Under the pieces are notes generated by a model, which was given only the letters and a program-made list of their open reading frames with translations, was not told where the DNA came from and searched no databases. A stretch of DNA of 64,000 nt from JAGWAJ01 sp965215155 (lineage in GTDB: Bacteria; Acidobacteriota; Vicinamibacteria; Vicinamibacterales; UBA8438), in the NCBI GenBank assembly GCA_965215155.1, contig CBDCCY010000001.1, positions 434,001 through 498,000 on the forward strand, read 5' to 3'. Position numbers and translations under genes: made by a program. Below, piece after piece: positions 24,394-32,677 of the stretch. The number at the start of each line of letters is the position of its first letter. The first letter of the stretch is position 1.

Positions 24394-25626
24394 ATGCGCC
24401 GCCCCTTCTTCTACGGCTGGATCGTGCTGGGGGCCGGCGCCGCCTGCTACGGATTCGGCATCTCGCCCGCGTACTACGGCTGGGGCGTCCTCGCTCCGGC
24501 CGTTGCCGGCGACCTGGGGCTGGACCGCGGCGCGGTTGGCGGGGTCTTCGGGCTCTTCAACGTCCTGAACCAGTGCGTCGGCTTCCTCGTCGGCATCGCC
24601 ATCGCCCGGTTCGGGCTGCGGCCGGTCATGGCCGCGGGCTTCGTGCTGACTGCGCTCGGGATGCTCTACCTCGCCGGCGCGCAGTCCGTCCTCGACTGCT
24701 ACGTCGGGTTCTCCCTGCTCGCCGGGCTCGGTGTCGGAGGCTCGACCCTGGTTCCGTGTCAGACGCTGGCCCAGAACTGGTTCCTGCGGCGGCGCGCGCT
24801 GGCGATTGGATTGACGTTCACGGCGGGTGCCATCGTCGGCGCCGGTGTGCCGCCGGTGGCGGTTGCCATCGGCGACTGGCGGGAGGTGTGGCGCGTCGCG
24901 GCGGGTGTCGCGACGGTGATGGCCCTGGTTGCCCTCCTCTTCGTGCGGGACACCCCGGAGCAGGTCGGGCAGGTTCGGGACGGGGCTGCGCCGGCGTGGC
25001 CGTCCACGGCAGCGGCGCTGCGCGCCGGCGCCGGCGACTGGGGCGCGGCCCACGCGGTACGGACGCCGCAGTTCGCGCTGCTGCTCGGATGCGGCCTCGC
25101 CTACGCGACGCCGTGGAGCGCCCTGGTGACGCATCTCCCGCTTCACCTCGGTGACGCCGGCTACGCCGCGGCGGCGGTCGCGGGGCTCGCCTCCGCGATG
25201 GTCCTGTGCAGCAGCGGCGGCCGACTGCTGGGCGCCGCCGGCGACTGGCTTCCGCCGCAGTACGTCCTGGCGGGGGCGCTCGCGGTCGAAGGCCTGGGGG
25301 CGGGGCTGGTGCTGGCCGCGGAGCAGCCCGCCGTCGCCGGGGCAGCGGTGACGCTGGTCGGGCTCGGCTTCGGCGTCGCGTACACGAGCGTCCCGGTCGT
25401 CTTCTCGCACTTCTTCGGCCGGCGGTCCTTCTCCGTCACGGCCGGGCTGCGGCTCACCGTGACCGGCGCCCTCGCCAGCCTCGCGCCGTGGCTGAGCGGC
25501 GAGGCGTTCGACGCCACCGGCTCCTACACGGCGCCGTTCCTCGGGCTGACGGCGGTCGGTCTGGCCGGTGCGGCGTGCGCGGCGGCGCTCCGCCATCCCG
25601 GCGCTCCGCCCGTGCCGGCGGCTTGA
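24394..25626 (+). CDS. MFS transporter
   Basis: A 410-residue major-facilitator protein with 12 hydrophobic helices, starting MRRPFFYGWIVLGAGAACYG. The loop 2-3 region reads GFLVGIAIARFGLRPVMAAG (a G-x(6)-R-x-G-x-R variant of the MFS motif). The FYGW start and overall layout resemble monocarboxylate/oxalate-formate-like exchangers, but the substrate is not determinable. Stands alone, 147 nt after the LVIVD gene. Confidence 0.87.
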   Translation: MRRPFFYGWIVLGAGAACYGFGISPAYYGWGVLAPAVAGDLGLDRGAVGGVFGLFNVLNQCVGFLVGIAIARFGLRPVMAAGFVLTALGMLYLAGAQSVLDCYVGFSLLAGLGVGGSTLVPCQTLAQNWFLRRRALAIGLTFTAGAIVGAGVPPVAVAIGDWREVWRVAAGVATVMALVALLFVRDTPEQVGQVRDGAAPAWPSTAAALRAGAGDWGAAHAVRTPQFALLLGCGLAYATPWSALVTHLPLHLGDAGYAAAAVAGLASAMVLCSSGGRLLGAAGDWLPPQYVLAGALAVEGLGAGLVLAAEQPAVAGAAVTLVGLGFGVAYTSVPVVFSHFFGRRSFSVTAGLRLTVTGALASLAPWLSGEAFDATGSYTAPFLGLTAVGLAGAACAAALRHPGAPPVPAA

Positions 25627-25751
25627 AATCCGACCGTGCCGCGCAGTACGGTGCGCGTGGGCGTTCGCCCCGCACCGTGGCGACCGCGCGCCGCGCAGCG
25701 GCGAGCGGATCGGCGACGAGCGGATCGGCGCGGCCCACCAAGGAGGTCCTC

Positions 25752-26351
25752 ATGACTCGGGATGGCGTACTGCTGGTCACGCTGGTGGCTTTCACGCTCG
25801 CAGGGTGCGGTGGCGGCGGCGCGGGCGACGAGGCCCCGGCCGCGGGGGCGGCCGAGACGCAGGCGGCCGGCGACGGCGAGATCATGCCGCTCGACGACGT
25901 CAAGGCGTCGCAGAGCGGGTCGGTGTGGCAGGAGATCGCCAACACGTCGGTCACCGTGACCTACGACCGCCCGGTGGCGCGCGGCCGTGAGCTGTTCGGG
26001 GGCATCGTGCCGTTCGGGGAGATCTGGAACCCGGGCGCCAACGACGCCACCGCCATCGCGCTCAGCCGGGACGTGACCATCAACGGCAACGAGCTGCCGG
26101 CCGGCAAGTACAGCCTGTGGGCGATCCCGGACCCGAACCGCTGGACGATGATCCTCAGTCGCGAGGCCGACGTCTACCACACTCCCTATCCCGGCGAGGA
26201 GCACGACGCCCTGCGCTTCATGGTGTCGCCGCGCCTCGGCGAGCACATGGAGACGCTGGCGTTCTACTTCGCGGAGGTCGAGAAGAAGGATGCCGAGCTC
26301 CGCCTCCACTGGGGCGACACCTACATCCCGATGAGCATCACCGTGCCCTGA
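25752..26351 (+). CDS. DUF2911 lipoprotein
   Basis: A 199-residue lipoprotein with lipobox LAGC (Cys19) and a Gly/Ala-rich linker, then the DUF2911 domain: RGRELFGGIVPFGEIWNPG, ANDATAIALSRDVTINGNEL, and KYSLWAIPDPNRWTMIL. A textbook aaggaggt Shine-Dalgarno at 25740-25747 fixes the ATG at 25752. Function of the domain unknown; it is probably anchored in the envelope. The amidase gene follows after 16 nt and may be co-transcribed. Confidence 0.88.
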   Translation: MTRDGVLLVTLVAFTLAGCGGGGAGDEAPAAGAAETQAAGDGEIMPLDDVKASQSGSVWQEIANTSVTVTYDRPVARGRELFGGIVPFGEIWNPGANDATAIALSRDVTINGNELPAGKYSLWAIPDPNRWTMILSREADVYHTPYPGEEHDALRFMVSPRLGEHMETLAFYFAEVEKKDAELRLHWGDTYIPMSITVP

Positions 26352-26367
26352 GCGGACGGGCGCGACG

Positions 26368-27999
26368 ATGGCCACGGAGATCGGTCGCCGCGACTTCCTG
26401 CGCTACGGCGCGCTGGCCGCGGTCGGGCCCGGCGCGGTCGCACAGCCGGTGCGCCCGCCGACGGCGGCCGCCGTCGAGGAGGTCTCCGTCGACTCCCTGC
26501 GGCAGGCGGTGCGGGACGGCCGCGTGACCGCGCGCGCGCTCACCGATGCCTGCCTGGCCCGCATCGCCGCCCTCGACCGGCAGGGTCCGACCCTGCGCTC
26601 GGTGATCGAGGTGAACCCGGAGGCGCGCGCCCTGGCCGACGCGCTGGACCGCGCGCGCGCGAACGCCCTCGACGACGCGCGTGACGCCCCGAGCTCCGGC
26701 GGATCGCTGCACGGGATCCCCATCCTTCTCAAGGACAACATCGGCACCGCGGATCGGATGACGACCACGGCGGGGTCGCTCGCGCTCCGGGGGTCGATTC
26801 CCGCCGAGGACGCCTTCGTGGCCCGGCGCCTGCGCGAGGCGGGCGCCGTGCTCATCGGCAAGGCGAACCTGAGCGAATGGGCCAACTTCCGCTCGACCCG
26901 CTCGTCGAGCGGCTGGAGCGCGCGCGGCGGCCAGTGCCGCAATCCCTACGCCCTCGACCGGAACCCCTGCGGATCGAGCTCGGGGTCGGCGGTCGCGGTG
27001 GCTGCCAGCCTCGTTCCGGCGGCGATTGGCACGGAGACCGACGGGTCGATCGTCTGCCCGGGGTCGGCCAACGGCATCGTCGGCATCAAGCCGACGGTCG
27101 GCCTCGTCAGCCGCGCCGGCATCATCCCGATCGCGCACAGCCAGGACACCGCGGGACCGATGGCGCGCACCGTGCGCGACGCCGCGATCGTGCTGGGGGT
27201 GCTGGCCGGTCCCGACCCGCGGGATCCTGCCACCGCGGACGCCGAGACGCACGGGTTGCGCGACTACACGCCGTATCTCGACGCCGACGGACTGTCGGGG
27301 GCGCGCATCGGCATCGCGCGCGGCTTCGCCGGATTCCACGAGCAGGTCGACCTCCTGCTGGCGCGCGCGATCGACGCCATGCGAGCGCGCGGCGCCGAGA
27401 TCGTCGATCCCGTTGCGCTGGCGCAGACCCGCGGCGCCCTGGCGAGGGCCGAGACCGAGGTGCTGTTGTACGAGTTCAAGGCCGACCTGAACGCCTACCT
27501 GGCCGCCCTAGGCGCCGACGCGCCTGTCGGCTCGCTGGCCGAGATCATCGAGTTCAACCGCCGGCACGCGCGGGAGGAGATGCCGTACTTTCGGCAGGAG
27601 CGGCTCGAGGCGGCGCAGGCGCGGGGGCCGCTCTCGGAGCCGGCCTACCTCGAGGCGCGGCGGGCGGCGCGGCGGTTGTCCCGCGAGGACGGAATCGACC
27701 GCGTGATGGATGCGCACCGCTTGGACGCCATCGTCGCCCCGACCGGCGGTCCGGCCTGGGTCACCGATCTGGTCAACGGCGACCACTTCGGAGGTTCGAG
27801 CTCGGCGTACGCGGCCGCCGCCGGCTACCCGAACATCACCGTCCCCGCGGGCCACGTATTCGGCCTGCCGGTCGGCGTCTCGTTCTTCGGCCGGGCGTGG
27901 AGCGAACCGACGCTGATCCGCATCGCCTACGCATTCGAGCAGGCGACGCGCCACCGGCGCCCCCCGCGTTACCTGGCGACCGCCGACCTGGGCGCGTGA
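26368..27999 (+). CDS. Amidase-signature hydrolase with twin-arginine signal
   Basis: A 543-residue amidase-signature enzyme. The N-terminus has a twin-arginine-like motif (IGRRDFLRYGALAAV), indicating export in folded form. The Ser-cisSer-Lys triad is visible: Lys122 in PILLKDNIGT, the Ser-rich NPCGSSSGSAVAVAA (about 199-213), and Ser227 in ETDGSIVCPG. C-terminal regions (GDHFGGSSSAYAAAAGYPNI, GLPVGVSFFG) match amidases. It would hydrolyse an amide in the periplasm; substrate unknown. Confidence 0.92.
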   Translation: MATEIGRRDFLRYGALAAVGPGAVAQPVRPPTAAAVEEVSVDSLRQAVRDGRVTARALTDACLARIAALDRQGPTLRSVIEVNPEARALADALDRARANALDDARDAPSSGGSLHGIPILLKDNIGTADRMTTTAGSLALRGSIPAEDAFVARRLREAGAVLIGKANLSEWANFRSTRSSSGWSARGGQCRNPYALDRNPCGSSSGSAVAVAASLVPAAIGTETDGSIVCPGSANGIVGIKPTVGLVSRAGIIPIAHSQDTAGPMARTVRDAAIVLGVLAGPDPRDPATADAETHGLRDYTPYLDADGLSGARIGIARGFAGFHEQVDLLLARAIDAMRARGAEIVDPVALAQTRGALARAETEVLLYEFKADLNAYLAALGADAPVGSLAEIIEFNRRHAREEMPYFRQERLEAAQARGPLSEPAYLEARRAARRLSREDGIDRVMDAHRLDAIVAPTGGPAWVTDLVNGDHFGGSSSAYAAAAGYPNITVPAGHVFGLPVGVSFFGRAWSEPTLIRIAYAFEQATRHRRPPRYLATADLGA

Positions 28000-28139
28000 C
28001 GCGCGAAACGGTCACCGATGCCGACCGCGGCACATCGCTCGGGAGCGCTCGCCGGCGGGACGGGGAGGGTGGGCACGCCGGGGTTGCCGCCGGGGCGCGC
28101 GGTTCCTTCCGGGAGGCGCGGGTCCGCTCGACGATCGGG

Positions 28140-28145
28140 TATTCT
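28140..28145 (+). promoter_or_regulatory. Candidate -10 box before the cytochrome c fusion gene
   Basis: tattct lies 34 nt before the GTG start of the cytochrome fusion gene, in a GC-rich gap. No -35 match was found. Confidence 0.25.
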
Positions 28146-28179
28146 CAGGGCTTCGTATCCCCTGTCGCCAGGAGTAGCC

Positions 28180-29193
28180 GTGACCCTCCGCCAGAGTCTG
28201 CTTCTCGCATGCGCCGCGGTGCTGGCGTGGCCGCCGGCCGCCGCGGCCCAGGACCACCCGGGCGCAGCCGCCTACCGGCAGGTTTGCCTGCTCTGCCACG
28301 GGACGGCGGGCAGGGGCGACATCGCGCCTCCGCTCGTGCCCCTCGGGTTCGACGCCGACTACGTCCTGGCGGTGGTGCGCGAGGGCTTCGGCCAGATGCC
28401 GCCCATCTCGACGCGTGAGCTGAGCGACGACGACGTCCGCCAGGCCGTCGGCTATCTCGCGTCTCTGGGGGCAGCGCCGTCCGCGCAGACCGCGGCGTCC
28501 GCCTACGACGGCCCGCGCACGCCGGAGGGACAGCCCGACCTGAACGGCATCTGGCAGGTGGTCAACGCCGCGGCCTGGGACATCCGGCCGCACAACGCGC
28601 AGGACGGCGTGCCGGCCGGGCTCGGCGTGGTCGAGGGCGGCGAGATTCCCTACCAGCCGTGGGCGGCCGAGCGGCAGGAAGCCAACTACGCCAACCGCTT
28701 GGAGGACGATCCGGTGCGGCAGTGCTTCCTTCCCGGGGTGCCGCGCATCACCTACATGCCGTTCCCGTTCCGCATCCTCCAGACGCCGGACCACGTGGTG
28801 ATCACGTACGAGTTTGCGCACGCGACGCGCATCATCTATACGGACGGCAGCCCGCATCCGCTCCCCAACGACTTCTGGATGGGCGACTCGCGCGGCCACT
28901 GGGAGGGCGACATCCTGGTCGTCGACACCACCCACTTCAACGGGCGCACCTGGTTCGATGCCGCGGGCAACTTCCACAGCGACGCGCTGCACGTCGTGGA
29001 ACGCTACACGCCGGTCACTCCGTATCATCTCGACTACCACGTGACGATAGAGGATCCGAACGTGTTCACGAGGCCGTGGACGATGCGGATGCCGATCTAC
29101 CGCCGGGTGGAGGACGGGCTCCGACTACTCGACTACGACTGCGTCGACTTCATTCTGCAAACGCTGACCGCCCCGGAAGGAGAGGCACGATGA
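28180..29193 (+). CDS. Cytochrome c domain fused to an exported domain of unknown function
   Basis: 337 residues from GTG 28180 (ggag 6 nt upstream). Signal peptide, then a small class-I-like cytochrome c: haem site CLLCH at residues 36-40 and a distal Met in EGFGQMPP. From about residue 115 begins a domain also found in the next gene: PRTPEGQPDLNGIW, MGDSRGHWEGDILVVDTTHF and IEDPNVFTRPWTM. The haem suggests periplasmic electron transfer for a reaction carried out by the second domain. The ATGA overlap with the next gene implies a two-subunit unit. Confidence 0.8.
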   Translation: MTLRQSLLLACAAVLAWPPAAAAQDHPGAAAYRQVCLLCHGTAGRGDIAPPLVPLGFDADYVLAVVREGFGQMPPISTRELSDDDVRQAVGYLASLGAAPSAQTAASAYDGPRTPEGQPDLNGIWQVVNAAAWDIRPHNAQDGVPAGLGVVEGGEIPYQPWAAERQEANYANRLEDDPVRQCFLPGVPRITYMPFPFRILQTPDHVVITYEFAHATRIIYTDGSPHPLPNDFWMGDSRGHWEGDILVVDTTHFNGRTWFDAAGNFHSDALHVVERYTPVTPYHLDYHVTIEDPNVFTRPWTMRMPIYRRVEDGLRLLDYDCVDFILQTLTAPEGEAR

Positions 29194-30167
29194 CCCATCG
29201 TGGTGTCGGTCCCGTCCTCGTTGCTGCCATCGCGCTGCTCGGTGCGGCGGCGGCATTGCCGCCGGCCGCCCAGGCCCAGGAGGAAGCGAAGGGAGCCTTC
29301 GAGCCTCCGCGCACGCCGTGGGGCGACCCCGACTTTCGCGGATACTTCCTGCCCGGCCCCTACCAGCCGCTGGAGGCGCCGGCCGGCGATCCCTGGGTCC
29401 CGCCCGAAGGATCCAACCGCGGGCAGGGCGCGGCCTTCTCCCGCTTCTTCGAGCCCGACCCCGACGACACAGGCCCCGACTTTCTTTCTTCGCCGATGAT
29501 CGTCGACCCGCCGGACGGCAAGGTGCCGCTGCAACCCTGGGCGGCGGAGCGGCGCGGCGAGGTCATGGCGCGGCAGGACGAGCTCGCTCTGCTCGACCCG
29601 CGCGTCAAGTGCCTGCCGTCCGCGCTGCCGCGCGCGCACCTGCCGGTCGGCTACAACACCTACCAGGTGCTCCAGGTCCCCGGCTACGTCGTCATGCTGT
29701 ATGAATGGAACCACCTGTCGCGCTACATCTCGCTGAGTAACGATGAGCGGCCGCCGCTCCCGCCCGAGATCCGCCTCGGCATGGGCGATTCGCGGGGCCG
29801 CTGGGAAGGAGACACGCTCGTCGTCGAGACGAGCCACTTCACGGCCAACACCTGGCCGGTCGGCCACGGCGCACCGCCGGAGGGCGCCCCGGCCAGCGCC
29901 CTGACGACGGGGCACGGGGTGTTCCACAGCGGAGACCTTCGCGTCACGGAACGCTTCACGATGACCGATGCCGACACGATTCGCTACCGGGCGACGATCG
30001 AGGATCCGAACGTGTTCACGCAGCCGTGGACGATCGAGATCGACGCGCTCCGGCGCGCGCCCGAGGGGCACATGCTGTTCGAGTATGCCTGCCACGAGGG
30101 CAACGGCCGCAACCTCGAGCTGATGACGGGGTCCGACGTGAGCACGGCCCGGGTAGGTGTGCGCTAG
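29190..30167 (+). CDS. Exported paralogue of the cytochrome-fused domain
   Basis: A 325-residue protein with a signal peptide (ALPPAAQAQ) and the same domain as the upstream gene but without the haem domain: PRTPWGDPDFRGYF, MGDSRGRWEGDTLVVETSHF, IEDPNVFTQPWTIEI. The catalytic or binding role is unknown; it has conserved Trp, Glu, Asp and His positions shared with its neighbour. Strong ribosome-binding site (ggaaggagagg). Its TAG stop is part of repeat R3. Confidence 0.75.
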   Translation: MTHRGVGPVLVAAIALLGAAAALPPAAQAQEEAKGAFEPPRTPWGDPDFRGYFLPGPYQPLEAPAGDPWVPPEGSNRGQGAAFSRFFEPDPDDTGPDFLSSPMIVDPPDGKVPLQPWAAERRGEVMARQDELALLDPRVKCLPSALPRAHLPVGYNTYQVLQVPGYVVMLYEWNHLSRYISLSNDERPPLPPEIRLGMGDSRGRWEGDTLVVETSHFTANTWPVGHGAPPEGAPASALTTGHGVFHSGDLRVTERFTMTDADTIRYRATIEDPNVFTQPWTIEIDALRRAPEGHMLFEYACHEGNGRNLELMTGSDVSTARVGVR

Positions 30168-30329
30168 GAGTCTGCGCCGTAGAACGGCGACGACTCCGGG
30201 AGGGTTGGTTGGGCACCGGGCGGAGCCGTCAGGCGACGCACGGTGGGCTAGCGCGCCCTCGCGGGCGCGTTGGGAGTCTGCGCTGGCACGAACCGCTCCA
30301 TGGCACGTTTCTGCGGCGCAGACTCCTAA
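30164..30329 (+). repeat. Palindromic element R3 (full-length)
   Basis: One of the most complete copies, about 165 nt. It runs: arm ctaggagtctgcgcc...; middle with gggagggttggttgggc and gcggagccgtcaggcgac; hairpin gcgcgccctcgcgggcgcg; gttgggagtctgcgc; and final arm ggcgcagactccta. It is the reverse-complement arrangement of R5. It fills most of the gap to the DUF6152 gene and supplies the TAG stop of the preceding gene. Confidence 0.88.
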
Positions 30330-30406
30330 CTGACGGCGACGACTCCGGCGGGCTTGCTGCCAGCGCGTGCGCAGGGGCTGGGTGAGAGACGAGTCGAGGG
30401 ATTCCG

Positions 30407-30847
30407 ATGGGACGAATGACTACACGCTCCGCGTTGTGGAGACTCGCGCCGGGACTCGCCGCCGCTTCGCTCGGCCTGCTGGCGGCTGCGGTTCCCGCCG
30501 GGGCGCACCACGCCTTCTCGGCCGAGTTCGACGCCGACCGGCCGTTGCGGCTGGAGGGGACGGTCTCGAAGACCGAGTGGATCAATCCGCACTCGTGGAT
30601 CCACATCGACGTCGTCGGCGAGAACGGTCGGGTGGAGACCTGGGCCATAGAGTGTGGTGCGCCGAACGCGCTGATGCGCCGCGGCCTCAACAAGAACTCC
30701 GTCCCGGTCGGCACCGAGCTGGTCATCGAGGGCTTCGGGGCGAAGAACGGATCGAACACCGCCAACGCCCGAGACATAACCTTCCCCGACGGATCGACCT
30801 TCTTCGTCGGCTCGTCCGGTACCGGGGCGCCCTACGAGCGAAGGTAG
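30407..30847 (+). CDS. DUF6152 exported protein
   Basis: A 146-residue protein with a signal peptide ending PAGAHHAFSAEFD, the usual cleavage context of DUF6152 proteins, then RPLRLEGTVSKTEWINPHSW and an OB-like beta domain ending in GFGAKNGSNTANARDITFPD. Known only as a secreted family common in Acidobacteria and Proteobacteria; function unknown. It probably belongs with the two upstream exported genes. Confidence 0.85.
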   Translation: MGRMTTRSALWRLAPGLAAASLGLLAAAVPAGAHHAFSAEFDADRPLRLEGTVSKTEWINPHSWIHIDVVGENGRVETWAIECGAPNALMRRGLNKNSVPVGTELVIEGFGAKNGSNTANARDITFPDGSTFFVGSSGTGAPYERR

Positions 30848-30874
30848 CGCTCCCTGACGGGCGCGCGGCCGGCG

Positions 30875-31550
30875 TCAGGCCAGGGTGAACGTGACCAGCA
30901 TGTTGCTGGCGACCGGCGCTTCGAGCTCCGGTGCATAGCTGGCCAACCGGTTGCCCACGCCGCCTACCGGGACCGTGACGTACTGCCGCCCGTCGACGGC
31001 ATACGTCACCGGGTAGCCGGTGATCCCGCTGCCCGGAATCGTCTCCCACAGCACCTCGCCGGTTTCGGCGTCGAACGCCCGCAGACGGCGGTTGAGGTCC
31101 CCGAAGAAGACGAAGCTGCCCGCGGTGGCCAGTGTCGAGCGGGCGTTCGGGGCGCGCTGGCTGTCGCGCCAGACTTCCCGGCCGGTCGACATGTCGATGG
31201 CGCGCACCTCGGTCAGATCCCCATCCTCCTCCAGGCCGGGCTCCGGGATGGTGAACCGCGGGCTGGCGCCGGAAACCATGCGGTCGTTCGCCGCCTGGTC
31301 GAGGCAGGAGCGGTTGAAGGGGATGCAGAGCATCCCGGTCATGGGGCCGTACGACCAGGACCACCAGCCCTTGACGTTGTGGCCGCAGATGACGAAGCGC
31401 TGGCCGACCTCGCGCGCCACGAGGTGCATGCTGATGTGACGGCGCGGGTTTCGACGTCGACGTCGCTCATCACGAACCGCTCCTGCTGGTGTAGGGAAGC
31501 GGCGACGCCCATCTGGCCAGCACCGGCCGCGGTGGCGAAGGTGCCCACCA
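30875..31550 (-). pseudogene. Remnant of a PQQ-type quinoprotein gene
   Basis: The frame at 30875-31429 encodes about 184 residues that match only the C-terminal blades of a quinoprotein propeller: YGPMTGMLCIPFNRSC, REVWRDSQRAPNARSTLATA, VFFGDLNRRLRAFDAETGEV and VTYAVDGRQYVTVPVGG. The N-terminal two-thirds and any signal peptide are missing. Just upstream the likeness seems to continue in another frame (QQERFVMSDVDVETRAVT), suggesting a frameshift near 31430 and then loss. The upstream limit is approximate. A complete quinoprotein of the same kind lies at 52078-53784. Confidence 0.6.
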
Positions 31551-31695
31551 GAGCCCGACCAGACCGGCTATCGTTCCCGCGCCGACGACTCCGGAGCTTC
31601 GCTTGCGCAGGATTGGCCCTCTCTGTGTTCGTGCGTCGGGAAAGCATGTGCATGGCCCCGGCGCGGCGGCCCGCGCTCAGGGGTGCGGCGTCGGA

Positions 31696-31962
31696 TCAGT
31701 CGTCGTCCGTGACGATTCCGCGGGTCAGACCGGCGGTGACGAGCAAGTCGCGACAGCGATCGGCGGCGGAGGCGGCAACGTAGAATACGGCGCCGTGATG
31801 GGGGCGAGACAGCAGGCCGGCGCGGAACAACTCAACGCTCACGACGTAGTCGGCGCCATTTTCCGTGAGCACGGTCTCCACACGTTGCGCTTCGGCCAAC
31901 CGCGCCGCGATGTAGACACGCAGGGCATCATCGGCGAGGGCTTCGGCATGGACTCGAGCCAC
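31696..31962 (-). CDS. Small protein, possibly DUF2007-like
   Basis: An 88-residue acidic protein from a GTG start. The pattern VYIAARLAEAQRVETVLTEN...YVVSV resembles short DUF2007-type proteins (a beta strand, then a helix beginning A-x-x-VE). The resemblance is weak and no function is proposed. Confidence 0.45.
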   Translation of the reverse strand: MARVHAEALADDALRVYIAARLAEAQRVETVLTENGADYVVSVELFRAGLLSRPHHGAVFYVAASAADRCRDLLVTAGLTRGIVTDDD

Positions 31963-32054
31963 GGACCTGCGGTAGTGCAGTCTGCGGCGGCAGGATCCGG
32001 GCCCGCGTGGCCGAGTGCCCGGTCGTTGCCTCGCGCGTCGAGCACTGAAACCTG

Positions 32055-32450
32055 TCAGCCCTTGGCGGCCTTCTCTTCGCGCTTCCTCTGCCAGTAGGCA
32101 GTCATGCGCTTCGAGATCGCCTCCCGTTCCTCGGGCGTCTTCTCGCGGCGCTTGCGCTTGGCCGGGGCGCGGCTGGACGCCGCCTGTGCCGCCACCGGGG
32201 CCGGGGCGGGGGCCGGGGCCGGGGCCGGGGCCGGACTGGTCCTCCTCCGCCGGCGCGGCTTCGGAGCGGCCGCCGCCGCGCGCCCACGCCGCGGGCCGGC
32301 CTGCGGCGCACTCCCGGGGAACCCGCTCACGGCCTGCTGGAGGGCATCGATGTCCGCCCGCAGCTGATCGAGCAACCCGCCTATCTCAGCTTGCTTGCTG
32401 GCCATCGTTTCCGCGACGATCTCGCTGATCTTCTGGGATATGTCGTTCAT
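32055..32450 (-). CDS. Small basic protein with Ala-Pro repeat
   Basis: 131 residues from ATG 32450. An N-terminal helical part (ISQKISEIVAETMASKQAEI) is followed by an RR-rich segment, an (Ala-Pro)n stretch encoded by GGGGCC-type tandem DNA, and a basic C-terminus (PEEREAISKRMTAYWQRKRE) that resembles a DNA- or RNA-contacting tail of small acidobacterial proteins. The domain order suggests a nucleic-acid-associated protein with a flexible linker; that is inference. Confidence 0.6.
   Translation of the reverse strand: MNDISQKISEIVAETMASKQAEIGGLLDQLRADIDALQQAVSGFPGSAPQAGPRRGRAAAAAPKPRRRRRTSPAPAPAPAPAPAPVAAQAASSRAPAKRKRREKTPEEREAISKRMTAYWQRKREEKAAKG
32195..32234. repeat. GGGGCC tandem repeat
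   Basis: About six tandem ggggcc units (one interrupted by an extra gg) encode the Ala-Pro linker on the minus strand. Such hexamer runs are slippage prone and preserve frame when whole units change. Confidence 0.8.
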
Positions 32451-32677
32451 ACGGAGGAGCGTAGCGTCCGTAAGACGCAGTGTCAAACCTCCTTGCCCAT
32501 AGCATACGCTCTCAATGACACGGAGCACACACAAGGCGGCGCTTCGTGAGGACTGGGTGAGACCATGCCAAAGATGGCAACCTGCGGTCACTTCTCGGGC
32601 GCGGGCCGTTTGTCGGCAGGCCTCGGGAACCCGGTCCGTGCCGCGCGCGTCCAAGGCGGGTGACGGAGGAAGTGCCG

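Noticed and set aside
20371..25596. A 1741-codon open frame on the minus strand
   Set aside because: It runs antisense to the M28, LVIVD and MFS genes, which have clear families and signal peptides. Its translation is Arg/Gly/Asp/His-rich without motifs, the usual shadow of high-GC coding DNA.
32195..32234. Tandem hexamers as a CRISPR or origin element
   Set aside because: Units are contiguous without spacers, lie in a coding region and encode Ala-Pro; not a CRISPR or iteron array.
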